Notes: a model not told the origin generated them from the sequence alone. A stretch of 64,000 nucleotides of DNA from Mesorhizobium sp. M1E.F.Ca.ET.045.02.1.1 (GCF_003952485.1 NZ_CP034447.1:434001-498000); one strand, 5' to 3'. Shown: positions 25,855-37,854, numbered from the stretch's first letter. Numbers and translations are program-made.

Positions 25855-27153
25855 TTATATCCCGCTGCCCATTTCTTCGGCTACGAGGTCGGGCCGGCGC
25901 TCGATCAACGTACGGCTGATGAGGCCGAGATGCTCGGGATTGGTGCATGGCGCGCGCCCCAGAAGGCTGTCCAGGATGCGGCGCGCTCGCCAGGCCAGCA
26001 GGCCAAAGTTCGGATCAGCCAGCCCGCGCTGTCCAAGGCAGGCGTTCTGAACGAAAAGGCGTCTGTCTCGCGGTCCGTCCCAGTACACCGAAAAATCCTC
26101 GCCGGTGGCGAGCTCATTGCCGATCTGCTCGAGGCGATCTGCGATCGGTTCCAGGAAGTCCGGCAGCGCGTTCTCGTACCCCGTGGCCAGGATGACGATG
26201 TCGGCGGTTACTTCTCCGATGTTATCCATGCCGCGCTGCAGCGTGAGCCTGTGCCCCGCCCCTGCGTTGATGCAGCGCGACACGTTGCAACTTGGCCGCA
26301 GTTTGATGTCGCATTGGTGTGGCTCGAGAAAGGCGTGGTGATAGAGCGCCTGATAGACCGCGCGCAACGTGCTTTCTGAAATCCCATCGGAGGCAAGCGC
26401 GAAACGACGCAGGAACAGCTGGCGATGCACCTCGCTCATGGCCGCAAAACGATCCGAAAAGCAAGGCGTGAACAGCTCGTTTGTGAACGGGTGGTCGTCG
26501 AAAGGCATCTCGCGCGTCAAGACCCAAGTGATCGCCGCGGGCCGCCGTTCTTTCGGCCGGCCGACAAGGTGCAGCAGCAGCTCGGCTCCCGACTGTCCGC
26601 CGCCAACCACGCAGACATGCTTTTTGTGTACCTCAGGATGGATATGCGCTAGGTCTGATGAGTGGAACAGGTTGGGTCCAGTCCAGCCATGAAACTGAGG
26701 CGGAATTTGCGCCTGCTTGCCTATGTCGATGACGAGGTTTCTCGCATCAAGGACCGCGTTGTCCGTCCGCACGCGAAACTCGCCGTCAAAGCGGATTTCG
26801 CGAACGGCCTCGCCGCCACGGACAAGCGGATTCTTCTGGAACGCCCAGTTGAGATATTGAGCGAACTCGGCTCTGAGCACCCCGTGAAATTGCGCATTGA
26901 GGAAATTGTAAAGACGCCCGTTCTCGTGGAGGTAGTTTACGAATGTGTAGGCTGATCGCGGATTGACCAGAGTAACCAGATCCTGGAAGTGGCCGACCTG
27001 GAGCTCCGCGCAATCGAAAGCGCTGCCTGGATGTCCTCGGAAATCAACCTGCCGATCCAGGAACAGTGCCCCTTGCGCAATCTCTTCCTGTATCTGACAC
27101 GCAAGGCTCAAATTAGACGGCCCAGCACCGATACCAATGCAAAAGAGGTCCAC
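25855..27153 (-). CDS. Flavin N-hydroxylase (L-lysine/L-ornithine N-monooxygenase family)
   Basis: A 432-residue FAD/NADPH enzyme. The FAD-binding start CIGIGAGPSNLSLA, the NADPH motif VVGGGQSGAELLLHL and the closing ATGYENALP fit the IucD/PvdA/SidA family, which hydroxylates the side-chain amine of lysine or ornithine for hydroxamate siderophores and related products. The start codon is GTG with GAGGAG ten bases upstream. No siderophore synthetase gene lies nearby, so it is an orphan in this window; it might serve the diamino-acid cluster at 2.85-10 kb, but that is speculation. Confidence 0.85.
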   Translation of the reverse strand: MDLFCIGIGAGPSNLSLACQIQEEIAQGALFLDRQVDFRGHPGSAFDCAELQVGHFQDLVTLVNPRSAYTFVNYLHENGRLYNFLNAQFHGVLRAEFAQYLNWAFQKNPLVRGGEAVREIRFDGEFRVRTDNAVLDARNLVIDIGKQAQIPPQFHGWTGPNLFHSSDLAHIHPEVHKKHVCVVGGGQSGAELLLHLVGRPKERRPAAITWVLTREMPFDDHPFTNELFTPCFSDRFAAMSEVHRQLFLRRFALASDGISESTLRAVYQALYHHAFLEPHQCDIKLRPSCNVSRCINAGAGHRLTLQRGMDNIGEVTADIVILATGYENALPDFLEPIADRLEQIGNELATGEDFSVYWDGPRDRRLFVQNACLGQRGLADPNFGLLAWRARRILDSLLGRAPCTNPEHLGLISRTLIERRPDLVAEEMGSGI

Positions 27154-28000
27154 TTATCCTTGCTCCTCTAGGAGTGTTTTCCAACTCAGCGGCATGTGCG
27201 CGGCGACCGCCAGGCATTGAGCATTGCGAACCTCACAGGCATCGTTGAGCCGCGGTCCCGACTGAGAGGAAGGCAAAAGCCTGCGCGGCCTTCCAGATCT
27301 TGGGCTCAATGGGCGACATCGACAGCGGGCACCGCATCATCCGAACCCAAGAGCGAGAAGGACCGCGTGTGATGCTGTCGCGCAGCTCTCCGGATTTTAC
27401 GGCGGCTCCTAGCGGCTGCCTCCACCCCAGGATTGGCTGTTTCCCGGTTACGACGGAAGCGGCTCTTTCTTCGAGGGGCGTAACCATGGATAACGGCTCG
27501 TAATGCGTTCGTAGACTCCCATGCATGCAGCGTGCCGGATAAAGAAAACTGTCAAACCAACGAGTTCTCGTAATTCCAGCTCGTCTGGAACCCGACATTG
27601 TCGCACGCCCGACGATCGGGCAGAGGAAGCTCCGCGGCAGCGGCCCTTGCACACCGCAGGCCTGACAGGGGGCAGCCGCCGATTTGACCCGCGTCCGGGT
27701 ACTGATCAGGGGCCTTCCAACAGGGTTCGCGCCCCGAGGCGGGGGTCCCCTGGTACACCCGCCCTGTGGCTTGGCTGCGGTCTGCTGCAGCCGTTCGTCT
27801 TTACTGCCCGTTACAGACGATCTCGCACGAGTTGGATGCACGAGAGCGTCCTGAAGCAGTCGAGGCGTCCGGTTTGGCTCTGACAAGCATCGCACGATGT
27901 TCGCGGATCCAGCCATGTCTCCGCAATCCGACCGGTAACCGACGACGACTTCGGACTGGTTGGCGGTCCTACGACCTGATCGGTGTTCCTACGGAACTGA
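27154..28000. other. Gap, no gene recognised
   Basis: About 850 bases. The longest open frame (minus strand, 27233-27916) has the low-complexity, arginine-rich look of a non-coding frame and no detectable motif. Confidence 0.4.
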
Positions 28001-28873
28001 TCAGCGAGCCAAAAACAGCGGCAATGTGGTCTTCTCAAAGCTCCAGCTCGGCGGACCGCCGAAAATCCGCTCACGCAGCCGACGGCTGCCATAAGCACCC
28101 ATGACTATCATGTCGGCGCAGGTGTCGGCCGCGTGCTGCGTCAGCACTGTGGCCGCCGATTTACCGGCGCTCTTAAGCAGGTCAACCGAGACCCGAGCAC
28201 CGTGCCGAGTAAGATAGGCAGCGATGTCTGCTCCAGACTGCGCACCTTTCCCGTTGTTTTGCGCCTTCGGATCGACCATAGCGACACAAACTTCCTCAGC
28301 AGCGGATAGGAGACTAAGAGCTTCCCGAACCGCACGCGAGGCCTCTACGCGCGAATCCCAGCCGACCAGCACGCGTCGAGGCGACAGGGTCGCCTTAGCG
28401 CCCTTCGGCACGATGAGCACCGGCTTTCCGCTATCGAACAAGCAGCCGTTGACAACAGGAGGTCCGAGAGTCTCATCGTTGAGGAGGTCTCCTCCAACGA
28501 TCGTCAGGTCAGCGCAGAGCGCCCGCTGTCGTGCCACTTCACCGAGGCTAGCCGGATCGCAATAGTCGGTGTCAACGTCACAGGAAAGCGACATAGCTTT
28601 CAGCCGTTTGAGGATATCCGCGGACCGTCTTTCCATTCTGGTCACGTCCTGTGAAAATTTCTCGATTTGCTGAAATCGATAATTCGGTACTGCAATTGCC
28701 TGTGCACGTCCCGTACCCCACTCGGGGGGCGGAGACGACATCAAGAGCAATGGAGGCGGTATAATCAGTACAGATAGGTGCGCGCCGACCTCGGCACACA
28801 GTCCGGCAGCTGTTGAGAGGTCCTCATCAGAATGATCAGCACCCGTTACACTGAATATGCTTTTAAATTCCAT
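28001..28873 (-). CDS. Tandem universal stress protein
   Basis: A 290-residue UspA-type protein with two repeats. The second repeat ends with VMGAYGSRRLRERIFGG, which carries the ATP-binding G-x2-G-x9-G pattern; the first repeat is more degenerate (IVGGDLLND). It is a soluble stress or low-oxygen response protein. It lies 94 bases downstream of a response-regulator gene in the same direction and after the nif operon, so it may be co-expressed in bacteroids. Confidence 0.85.
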   Translation of the reverse strand: MEFKSIFSVTGADHSDEDLSTAAGLCAEVGAHLSVLIIPPPLLLMSSPPPEWGTGRAQAIAVPNYRFQQIEKFSQDVTRMERRSADILKRLKAMSLSCDVDTDYCDPASLGEVARQRALCADLTIVGGDLLNDETLGPPVVNGCLFDSGKPVLIVPKGAKATLSPRRVLVGWDSRVEASRAVREALSLLSAAEEVCVAMVDPKAQNNGKGAQSGADIAAYLTRHGARVSVDLLKSAGKSAATVLTQHAADTCADMIVMGAYGSRRLRERIFGGPPSWSFEKTTLPLFLAR

Positions 28874-28967
28874 TTGCCTGCTTCTCCTGGTCTTCGTTAG
28901 GAGCGTCTCAAAGCGGCAACACCGCTCTCAGCAGAGGAAGAGAGAGCGGCACCACATTCGACCGATT

Positions 28968-29672
28968 TCAGTCGTCCGGCTTCTCGAGCGAGTAGCCGGC
29001 CGACCTGACGGTGCGAATGACACTGCCGGGCAAGGCCGTTTTCAGCGCCCTCCTGATTCGGCTGATATGGACATCGACGGTGCGTTCACCGACATGAATG
29101 TTGGCCCGCCAGGCCGCCCCGATAAGCTCGTTCCGGCTGAAGACCTTGCCGGGGGCCTCAATCATAAGCCGCAGCACGTTGAACGCGATCGGTCCGAGAT
29201 GGATGTCGTGGCCATTACCGCGAACCCGATGGGCATCGAGCTTCATCTCCAGGCCTCCACAACAAATCCAACTGTCGTTTTCAACCCCGTTGGAACCACG
29301 CTTGGTCAGCCCGAGCCTCGCCCGCAGGCAGTCGAGCAGCTTGGCCGGAGCCACTGGCCGCACAAAGCTCTCAACGCCTGCCTTCAAGAGATCGAGGTGC
29401 TGGTGCTCGGCGCCAGGTGCGATCAGGGCGATAATGGGCAGGTCGGTGGTGCGCGGTTCCCGCTTGAGGTGGGCGCAAATTGCGGGCCCGTTTATGCTGG
29501 CTGGGTCGCAATCCAGCACCACGGCCTGAAGCTCCCGTTGGTCGGCCAAGGCCAGCGCAGCCTTCGCGCCGTCTGCCGTCTCACTGCTGAAACCGTCCAC
29601 CTCCAGTATGTGACTGTAGAGCAGATAGAACTCGGCATCTTGCGAGCAGATCAGGACCAGCGGCTTCTTCAT
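28968..29672 (-). CDS. OmpR/PhoB-type response regulator with degenerate receiver
   Basis: A 234-residue protein. The receiver domain keeps a likely phosphoacceptor Asp (VVLDCDP), but the conserved lysine is replaced (FVRPVAPA instead of a K-P pair), the Thr/Ser switch is Ala (IALIAPG) and the acidic pair is reduced to CSQDAE. The C-terminal winged helix is complete (VLRLMIEAPGKVFSRNELIG, then ERTVDVHISRIRRALK). Such a receiver may work without phosphorylation. Start ATG 29672 is chosen because the frame upstream overlaps the nifX-associated stop and lacks homology. No sensor kinase is nearby. It follows the nif genes in the same direction. Confidence 0.8.
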   Translation of the reverse strand: MKKPLVLICSQDAEFYLLYSHILEVDGFSSETADGAKAALALADQRELQAVVLDCDPASINGPAICAHLKREPRTTDLPIIALIAPGAEHQHLDLLKAGVESFVRPVAPAKLLDCLRARLGLTKRGSNGVENDSWICCGGLEMKLDAHRVRGNGHDIHLGPIAFNVLRLMIEAPGKVFSRNELIGAAWRANIHVGERTVDVHISRIRRALKTALPGSVIRTVRSAGYSLEKPDD

Positions 29673-29776
29673 CAGCGATACCCCAGCAACCTGGTCGGCC
29701 TCGAGCCCCTGGATCGAGGGGGCTGGCCAACAATTCTCGGTTCCGTCATGATGGCCTTTCTCGAAAATCGCGCCCA

Positions 29777-30256
29777 TCATGCCAGCGCCACGTGGGGAAA
29801 GGCTTCGATGACTGCAATCCCATCGTCGACCAGCTTCGTACCGGCCGTGGCGAGCTTCAGGAGCGTCTCGAAGCCAAACCGGTGGACATCGCGCAGCGTT
29901 TTGGACAAAACGACCAACCGTCCGGTCGTGAAAAGCACCCGACCAAAACCCTCATGGCTCACCTGGATCATCGGCGATGCCATAAGGCCGCAGCGCTCCT
30001 CGATCGCAAGCCCGATGGCGGCGTAGTACTTGTCGAGCCTCCACAGCACGTCCGGATCGGGATCTCCGATGATCGGGATCGCCCGGCGCTGTTCCTTGGT
30101 AATGATGAAGTCGCCCAGCAGCTCGGCGTCCGCTTTGCGTTCCCACGAGCCATAGGAATCCTGAGCACGGATCAGCCGCACGAGGCATTTGACGAACGGG
30201 GTGCAAAGAGCCGCCTCGTCTTCGGTGACAGCTGGGGGGATTGCGGGGTCAGACAT
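29777..30256 (-). CDS. NifX-associated protein, second copy (DUF269)
   Basis: A 159-residue family member: [43 protein letters not shown] and [18 protein letters not shown]. It is full length, unlike the copy at 18814-19242. ATG 30256 has AGGAGG upstream and follows the nifX stop by 14 bases, so it belongs to the nifENX unit. Assigned to nitrogenase cofactor assembly by association. Confidence 0.9.
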   Translation of the reverse strand: MSDPAIPPAVTEDEAALCTPFVKCLVRLIRAQDSYGSWERKADAELLGDFIITKEQRRAIPIIGDPDPDVLWRLDKYYAAIGLAIEERCGLMASPMIQVSHEGFGRVLFTTGRLVVLSKTLRDVHRFGFETLLKLATAGTKLVDDGIAVIEAFPHVALA

Positions 30257-30270
30257 TTGGCGTCCTCCTA

Positions 30271-30768
30271 TCAGTCCTCGTCCTCGAAGGACGGTTTCGT
30301 TTCGGCAACGCCCGCTTGCGCCAGCACCTTGCGCAGCCAGGGCGGAGGACACGTCCTGAGCATCATCTGCGTGCGCAACAGCACCTCTCGGATGGATTGG
30401 GGCTCCGCCACTTTGATCGGGTGGATTTTTGCCGCGACAACCTTGGCTGCCGAAGGTCCGCCAATCGCCAGACAAAACAGCAGATGACAGCCTTTCAGCG
30501 CATCCACCTTGGGCGTGATGCGGTCATCGCCCTCGGCCCGATGCTCCCCGCTTTCATCCGAAACGTCATCGAAGGCCACGGCTTCGACGAGATTCCATTC
30601 CTCGCGCGTCACGTCGTAGACAGCAAAGCGCCTGGCCGATCCGAAATGGGCATTGAGGTTCTGCATGTCCTGAGTGGCGATCGCAACGCGCAATGCGCCC
30701 GCACGTCGTTCAGGCATCGGGGCGAAAACCTCATTACTGACCAGCGAGAGGCGGCGAACAGCGTTCAT
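30271..30768 (-). CDS. nifX: NifX, FeMo-cofactor carrier
   Basis: A 165-residue NifX with the dinitrogenase iron-molybdenum cofactor domain: [43 protein letters not shown]. NifX binds the NifB cofactor and passes it to NifEN. The C-terminus ends in an acidic EDED. It overlaps the nifN end by 35 bases if ATG 30768 is used; a longer frame from 30798 is possible. Confidence 0.92.
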   Translation of the reverse strand: MNAVRRLSLVSNEVFAPMPERRAGALRVAIATQDMQNLNAHFGSARRFAVYDVTREEWNLVEAVAFDDVSDESGEHRAEGDDRITPKVDALKGCHLLFCLAIGGPSAAKVVAAKIHPIKVAEPQSIREVLLRTQMMLRTCPPPWLRKVLAQAGVAETKPSFEDED

Positions 30769-32116
30769 GTGATATTTCTCGATTACGGAGTGGATCAAGC
30801 GCCTCAGGAGTGGGCGCGTGTTGGTTGGCCTGGAAGATGTTGGCGACCTCGAAGATCAGGTCGCGGGTGCCCTGATAGAGAATTGCGAGCTTGTGCTGGC
30901 TGCCTAGTCGATCGAAGACCGGGAACCCGATGCGCATGAGCGGAATTCGGAGCCGCTCCGATGCTTGGCGCCCGTGCGAATGCGTGACAAGCAGGTCAGC
31001 ACCGACGGCAAGACTTTCCAGATCGCCGAGATCGCCGATCTGAACCGAAACCGCCGGGACTTTCTCGAGAATTTTAGACCTGTCGGTCGTTGTGACGGCC
31101 GCGGCTATCTCGGAGCCGAGGCCAGCAAAGAAGGTTGCAAGTTGGAACAGCTGGTCTGGTTCGGCAGCGATGGCAATTTTCTTGCCGCCGAAATGGAAAT
31201 GTCCGTCGAGCATCGCGTCCTGCAATTGGGCCCGGCGCCGGCGCACGCGGGCCGGTACCGCCGCGCCCGAAATCGAAGACAGCAGCGACACGAAGCGGTC
31301 CGTGTCCTGCAGCCCAGTCAGTGACTGGAACAACACGTAAGGCACGCCGGTCAACCCGAGCAGCGCTTTCGCCGGGCGGCGCATGTGCTCACCGATGGCG
31401 ATGCATTGCATGGCCGTGCCCAACTCGCGAATGTCCTCGACGCTGGTGCCGCCGTATGTGGTCGCTACCCAGCGGTCAGGAACCGTACCGTCGAGCGAGC
31501 CTGAGATGTCGGGCAGAATAACCGGCTTGAGCCCAAAGCTTTCAACCATGTCCCGCATATGCTCGACGTCGGCGACAGTGAGGTTGCATCCGGGCAGGAT
31601 TGCGATCTTCTTCGGGTGCCGCGCCCGTTCGCCCGAGCGTGTAATCCCTTCGATCATTGCGGTGACTGCCCTGGCCCAGCCCTCTTCGATCGCGCCGTCA
31701 AAATCCGGCGTGTTGGCCAGCACGACCTCCGTACCCGCAAGCTCTTGCGTGTGCTTCAGCTTGACGTTGGCAATATCACCCGCGCAATCTTCGCCACGCG
31801 TCTCCACCAGCGCGGTCGTGCACACCCCGATCAGCGTTGGCTTCGTGCGGTTCTTGAGGTTGAGGATCGCCTCTTCCAGATGGTCGGCTGCGCCGAGGAT
31901 GGTCGCCACCTCATCCATCGCCGTAGTCTGCAAGGGAATCGCTTCTTTGAAGTGCCGCACGAAGAGAACGAGCGCAAAGCTTGTGCATCCTTGGCTGCCG
32001 TGGAACAGCGGCATCGCACCGTCGACGCCAAGAAAGGCAAAGGCGGCACCCAGCGGCTGCGACGACTTCAGCGGGTTGACTGCCGCCGATTTGCTCTGGG
32101 GAAGGATGCGGGCCAT
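30734..32116 (-). CDS. nifN: NifN, FeMo-cofactor scaffold beta subunit
   Basis: A 460-residue homologue of NifK used with NifE as scaffold for FeMo-cofactor. Motifs SQPLGAAFAFLGV, LFHGSQGCTSFAL and CTTALVETRGED carry the cluster-related positions. Start ATG 32116 has GAGGC six bases upstream and lies 8 bases after the nifE stop; the frame could extend to 32131 but would overlap nifE. Confidence 0.95.
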   Translation of the reverse strand: MARILPQSKSAAVNPLKSSQPLGAAFAFLGVDGAMPLFHGSQGCTSFALVLFVRHFKEAIPLQTTAMDEVATILGAADHLEEAILNLKNRTKPTLIGVCTTALVETRGEDCAGDIANVKLKHTQELAGTEVVLANTPDFDGAIEEGWARAVTAMIEGITRSGERARHPKKIAILPGCNLTVADVEHMRDMVESFGLKPVILPDISGSLDGTVPDRWVATTYGGTSVEDIRELGTAMQCIAIGEHMRRPAKALLGLTGVPYVLFQSLTGLQDTDRFVSLLSSISGAAVPARVRRRRAQLQDAMLDGHFHFGGKKIAIAAEPDQLFQLATFFAGLGSEIAAAVTTTDRSKILEKVPAVSVQIGDLGDLESLAVGADLLVTHSHGRQASERLRIPLMRIGFPVFDRLGSQHKLAILYQGTRDLIFEVANIFQANQHAPTPEALDPLRNREISHERCSPPLAGQ

Positions 32117-32124
32117 CGGTCGCC

Positions 32125-33600
32125 TCAACACTCGTGTGCCGTCGCGCAGGCGAATTCATCAAACAGGTACGCGGTCTCGTTCCTCGTGCACGGCAATTCG
32201 CCTATCAGCTCAGGCTGGCAATCCCACGGGGCCGGCTGGCGCACCTGAGACCAGATCGGATTGTGAATGGCGAGGTCGATCTGGCGTACGAGTTCCACCA
32301 TGCCGTCATAGCCGGCATAAGGATGCTGGCGCTCCTGGTTGATATCGAGCCAGGGCGTCTTGGCCTTGAGCGCAATGAATTGCGTGCGACCGCCCGACAG
32401 CATGATATCGGCCCTGTGTTCAGAGAGCATGGCGTACAGCTCGCGCGCAGCCATGGATTCGAACATATGCTTGTCGTGCTTGAGAACTTGTTTGATGCGC
32501 TCCTTGTCCTGCACGGTAGATTTCTTGACCGAGGTGCCGACGATCTCGATTCCGATCTCCATCAGCGCATGGACAACCGACCAGGACTTCACACCGCCTG
32601 TGTTGAGCAGCACGCGCTTGCCTTGGAGCCTTTGCCGGTAGGATTCGAGTTTCTTCCACGCGATCGCCTCCTGCTGCGCGATCAGCGTCTCCGTGCGCTC
32701 GAGGATCTCCGGATCGGCGCCCTTCCTCACCAGCAGCCTGACAAGGTTGCGAAGAGCTTCCGATGTGTCGGAGATGCCGTAGAAGGAGCCCTCGAAGAAC
32801 GGGATGTCCCAGCGCTCCTCCATCTTGCGGGCAAGACTGATCAGCGCGGTCGAGCACACGATCATTGCCGCCCGGGCGCGGTGCGCGGAAGCAATGTCGC
32901 GGTAACGCGCATCGCCGGGAATGCAGGCGCGCACCCGGATGCCGAGCCGATCGAGGAGCGGCTTTACAAGCCAGAATTCGCCCGAGAGGTTGAATTCGCC
33001 AAGGATGTTGATGTCGTAGGGCCCGGGGTCGTCGGGTTCGACCGTGCCGATGACATGATCGAGCAACGCCTCGGCGGCGAGCTTGTTGCCGAGGTTCTTG
33101 GAGCCTGCCAGGCCAGGCGCATTGATCGGCACCACGGCCAAACCGAACTTTTCCGTGGCGCGTTTGCACACGGCCTCGATGTCGTCACCGATCAGCGCCG
33201 TTACGCAAGTTGAGTAGACGAAGATCGCCGGCGGCGCGTATGTGTGCTTGATCTCGCGGATCGCCTTGAAGAGTTTCCGCTCGCCCTGCCCCATCACCAG
33301 GTCGAGTTCGGTGAGGTCGGTCGTGAAGCTTGTCCGCCACAAGGTCGGCCCTGACGAAACCGCACCACGGTTGTCCCAAGAATTGCCCTCGCAGGCGAGC
33401 GGCGCATGGACCAGATGCGCAACGTCGGTGATCGGCTGCAGGACGATCTTGGCTCCGTCAAAGGCGCAGCCGCCGGCTGCCGCCCCTGGTGTCAGCGACT
33501 TCGAGCAGCCCTCCTTGCGCGCCTTGGCATCTTTGCCACGGTTCTTATCGCAGGCGGGCTCATCGAAGGCGTCCTTGATTTTGGCGCTGAGGGAGGACAT
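32125..33600 (-). CDS. nifE: NifE, FeMo-cofactor scaffold alpha subunit
   Basis: A 491-residue NifD homologue. Cysteines in APLACEGNSWDNRG and YSTCVTALIGDD, plus WLDINQERQHPYAGYDG near the C-terminus, match NifE. With NifN it forms the tetramer on which the NifB product becomes FeMo-cofactor. It follows nifK by 61 bases. Confidence 0.96.
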   Translation of the reverse strand: MSSLSAKIKDAFDEPACDKNRGKDAKARKEGCSKSLTPGAAAGGCAFDGAKIVLQPITDVAHLVHAPLACEGNSWDNRGAVSSGPTLWRTSFTTDLTELDLVMGQGERKLFKAIREIKHTYAPPAIFVYSTCVTALIGDDIEAVCKRATEKFGLAVVPINAPGLAGSKNLGNKLAAEALLDHVIGTVEPDDPGPYDINILGEFNLSGEFWLVKPLLDRLGIRVRACIPGDARYRDIASAHRARAAMIVCSTALISLARKMEERWDIPFFEGSFYGISDTSEALRNLVRLLVRKGADPEILERTETLIAQQEAIAWKKLESYRQRLQGKRVLLNTGGVKSWSVVHALMEIGIEIVGTSVKKSTVQDKERIKQVLKHDKHMFESMAARELYAMLSEHRADIMLSGGRTQFIALKAKTPWLDINQERQHPYAGYDGMVELVRQIDLAIHNPIWSQVRQPAPWDCQPELIGELPCTRNETAYLFDEFACATAHEC

Positions 33601-33661
33601 CGCTCAGCCTCCCCAGTCCATTGGGCAAGGAATGGCCTCGGCGAAAAGCCGGCCACGGCTC

Positions 33662-35203
33662 TTAGCGCGTGAGGTCATAGGAATAATCCGTCACACCCGT
33701 CTCGCTCGTCTCGCGATCGAGTTTGTCGAAGATCTTGTCGAGGATCGTCGTCAGCACGCGCAACGCGCCCTGGTAGCCAAAGAGCGCAAAGCGGTGATGA
33801 TGGTGCCGATCGAAGATCGGAAACATCAGCCGGATCAGCGGCGTTCCGGTGTCGCGCTCCAGGTACTTGCCGTAGGAATTGCCGATCAAAAGGTCCACCG
33901 GCTCGGTAAAGAGCAGCGAGCGCAGCGCCCACAGGTCCTTGCCCGCCCAAACCTGGGCAGCCTTGCCGAAAGGCGAGGATGCTAGCAGCTTCTTCAAATC
34001 GGCTTCCCATGCCGAGGTGCCATTGGTGGCGAGGCAATGGGTTGGCTCGCCGCCGGTCTCCATGACAAAGCGGGCCATCGCGTGAACGAAGTCGGGATCG
34101 CCGTAGATGGCGTATTTCTTACCATGCAACCAGGATTGGCTGTCCGCCATGGCGTCTACCAGTCGGCCGCGCTCGAGGCGAATTGCCTCGGGGATCTCCT
34201 TGCCGGAAATCGCCGCGACCTCCATCAGGAATTCGTCGGTCGCCTGAACGCCGAGCGGATAGTGGAACGAGGCCGTCGCCTGCCCGACCTCCTCGCAATA
34301 GCCCAACGTCTTTCGGGTGTTGTGATGCTGCAGCGAAAGCGTTGCCTCGGCGTTGAGGGCCTTCTTCACCTCGTTGATCTTCGTGCCCCCGTCATACATG
34401 CGGTATTCACCGTCCGAAGGCGTGTCGAACTGGTCAGAGGCATCCTGGATCAATGTGTAGGACACGCCCATTACATCGAGGAGGCGCTTGAGCTCCCGGT
34501 TGTTGCCGACGCAGAAGCCGTCGAAGCCCGGAATGATGTTGATGGTTCCCTCGACTTGCGTACGCTCCTGGCCTTTCCAGAAGTGCTCCAAAATGCCTTT
34601 GACCATGTTGTCATAGCCGTCGACATGACTGCCAACGAAGGCCGGCGTGTGGGCAAAGGGTACGTCGAAGTCGCGCGGGACTGAATCTTCGTCCTTGGCG
34701 TTCTGGATGAAGCTGTGCAGGTCGTCGCCAATGACCTCTGCCATACAGGTCGTCGACACGGCAATCATCTTCGGGTCGTAGAGCTGGTAGGTGTTGGCGA
34801 GCCCGTCGACCATGTTCTTCAGGCCGCCAAACACCGCCGCATCCTCGGTCATTGAGGAGGAGACCGCCGCGGCAGGCTCCTTGAAATGGCGCGACAGGTG
34901 CGAGCGGTAATAGGCGACGCAACCTTGGCTGCCGTGGACGAAGGACATGGTTCGCTCGAAGCCGGCGGCAGCGAATACCGCACCCAGCGGCTGGCAGGCC
35001 TTGGCCGGGTTCACGACAAGCGCTTTGCGGGCGAGGTTCTTTTCGCGGTATTCCCACGTCTGGGTGAAATCGCGCTGATCGGAAACGATCTCATCGGGGT
35101 GCGGACATTCGAAGTTTAGCTTCTTCTCAGCGAGCATCTTTCTGTATTCCGGCTCGCGGAACAGGGGAGCGTGATCGAGAATTTTTTCAGCCGACTGCGG
35201 CAT
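33662..35203 (-). CDS. nifK: Nitrogenase MoFe protein beta chain
   Basis: A 513-residue subunit. P-cluster cysteines are in [31 protein letters not shown] and [12 protein letters not shown]. Ends in [10 protein letters not shown], typical of NifK. It lies 129 bases after nifD; that gap has no gene and no clear terminator. Confidence 0.98.
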   Translation of the reverse strand: MPQSAEKILDHAPLFREPEYRKMLAEKKLNFECPHPDEIVSDQRDFTQTWEYREKNLARKALVVNPAKACQPLGAVFAAAGFERTMSFVHGSQGCVAYYRSHLSRHFKEPAAAVSSSMTEDAAVFGGLKNMVDGLANTYQLYDPKMIAVSTTCMAEVIGDDLHSFIQNAKDEDSVPRDFDVPFAHTPAFVGSHVDGYDNMVKGILEHFWKGQERTQVEGTINIIPGFDGFCVGNNRELKRLLDVMGVSYTLIQDASDQFDTPSDGEYRMYDGGTKINEVKKALNAEATLSLQHHNTRKTLGYCEEVGQATASFHYPLGVQATDEFLMEVAAISGKEIPEAIRLERGRLVDAMADSQSWLHGKKYAIYGDPDFVHAMARFVMETGGEPTHCLATNGTSAWEADLKKLLASSPFGKAAQVWAGKDLWALRSLLFTEPVDLLIGNSYGKYLERDTGTPLIRLMFPIFDRHHHHRFALFGYQGALRVLTTILDKIFDKLDRETSETGVTDYSYDLTR

Positions 35204-35332
35204 GATGATTACCTCTTTTGCATCTGGCTGCGCGGTACGGCAGCTCAGGACGTCGAGACGTTCCAGGCTCCGGCGGATCAGAGGCCGCGGGAGTTCACCG
35301 TCCCAGTGGGAGACTGGGGCTAAAGCAGATGT

Positions 35333-36835
35333 TTATTCGGCAGCCATCGCCCGCTCATCGCCCCGGCTTCTTTTCCAAGGCGCGTGGAATAGGTCCCAGA
35401 CCGGGTTGTTGATGGCGAGATCCACATCACGTGCGAAAATGGCAAAGCCATCGTAGCCGTGATACGGGCCTGAATAATCCCAGGAATGCATCTGGCGGAA
35501 CGGTATGCCCATCTTCTGCACCGGGTATTTTTCTTTGATTCCCGAGCCGACCAGATTTGGGCGAATCCCTTCGATGAATTTCTCCAACTCATAGCCGGTC
35601 ACGTCATCATAGATCAGCGTGCCGTTCTTCACGTAGTGGCCGGTGCGCTGATAGTCGTCGCTGTGGGCGAATTCATAGCCGGTGCCCACGATGACCATGC
35701 CGAGGTCCTCGTAGGCCGTGACGACGTGGCGGGGGCGCAGGCCGCCGACATAGAGCATCACGGTATTTCCTTCCAGGCGCGACAGGTACTTGGCGATGAC
35801 CGCATCAACAAGCGGCCTGTACTTGGCAATGACCTTTTCGGTCTTCTCCTCGATTTCCGGCCCAAAATGCTTGGCTATGTTGCGCAGAGAGGCTTCGATC
35901 TGGGAGGGACCGAAGAAATTGTACTCCATCCAAGCGACGCCATACTTTTCCTCCATATGCCGACAGATGTAGTTCATCGACCGGTAGCAGTGGATAAGAT
36001 TGAGCTTAGCCTTCGGGGCGCGCTCGATCTCTGCGAGTGTGGCGTCACCCGACCAGTTGCCGACCACGCGCAGCCCTATCTCCTCAAGCAGTATGCGCGA
36101 GGCCCAGGCATCGCCGCCGATATTGTAGTCGCCGATGACGTTGACGTCGTAGGGGCCGGCCTCGAACTTGACATCCTTTTTGTCGAAGACCCAATCCCGG
36201 ATCGCATCATTGGCGATGTGGTGGCCAAGCGACTGCGAGACGCCGCGGAAACCCTCGCAGCGTACCGGCACGATCGTCTTGTCATACTCCTTGGTCTTTT
36301 TGCGAGAAACCGCCTCGGTGTCATCGCCAATCAGGCCGATAGGGCATTCGGATTGCACGGTGATGCCGTTGTTGAGCGGAAACAAGACTTCAATCTCGTC
36401 AATGATCTGTTCCAGCTTCTTGTCGCCGCCGAAGACGATGTCCTTCTCCTGGAAATCGGAGGTGAACTGCATTGTCCCGAACGTGTCGACGCCCGTCGTA
36501 CCGACGTAGTAGTTGCGGCGCTGCGACCAAGAATATTGGCCGCAGCCGACCGGGCCGTGCGATATATGGACCATATCCTTGACTGGCCCCCACACCACGC
36601 CTTTCGAACCCGCATATGCACAGCCGCGAATCGTCATCACCCCGGGAATGGACTTGATGTTCGATTTGACGTCGCATTCGGAAAGGACCTCGCTTTCCCC
36701 GCCAGCCTCGTTGCCGCTCTTTGCGACGTTGAGGTGCTTCTTGCGGCGCTTCGCCGCCTTGTCGGGATAATGCGACAGCACCTCTTCGATAAGCTTCGCA
36801 TGAAGAGCACCGTCATTCTCGTATTCCCGGCTCAT
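35333..36835 (-). CDS. nifD: Nitrogenase MoFe protein alpha chain
   Basis: A 500-residue subunit. P-cluster cysteines in [24 protein letters not shown] and [11 protein letters not shown]; the FeMo-cofactor Cys in [10 protein letters not shown] and His in [15 protein letters not shown] are present, so the protein should be active. It is 86 bases downstream of nifH and co-transcribed. Confidence 0.98.
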   Translation of the reverse strand: MSREYENDGALHAKLIEEVLSHYPDKAAKRRKKHLNVAKSGNEAGGESEVLSECDVKSNIKSIPGVMTIRGCAYAGSKGVVWGPVKDMVHISHGPVGCGQYSWSQRRNYYVGTTGVDTFGTMQFTSDFQEKDIVFGGDKKLEQIIDEIEVLFPLNNGITVQSECPIGLIGDDTEAVSRKKTKEYDKTIVPVRCEGFRGVSQSLGHHIANDAIRDWVFDKKDVKFEAGPYDVNVIGDYNIGGDAWASRILLEEIGLRVVGNWSGDATLAEIERAPKAKLNLIHCYRSMNYICRHMEEKYGVAWMEYNFFGPSQIEASLRNIAKHFGPEIEEKTEKVIAKYRPLVDAVIAKYLSRLEGNTVMLYVGGLRPRHVVTAYEDLGMVIVGTGYEFAHSDDYQRTGHYVKNGTLIYDDVTGYELEKFIEGIRPNLVGSGIKEKYPVQKMGIPFRQMHSWDYSGPYHGYDGFAIFARDVDLAINNPVWDLFHAPWKRSRGDERAMAAE

Positions 36836-36921
36836 GAGTCCCCTTTCAAGGTTGGGTGACGCCTCAACGAATAGGCGCCGTTCTCTGCAAGGCGCGCCGA
36901 TTCATGGCAGCGCTAATGTCA

Positions 36922-37836
<915 letters not shown>

Positions 37837-37854
37837 CTAATCATCGCGACTGCC

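Noticed and set aside
27233..27916. 227-codon minus-strand ORF
   Set aside because: Composition is that of a random GC-rich frame, with no motif, no ribosome site and no neighbour logic.
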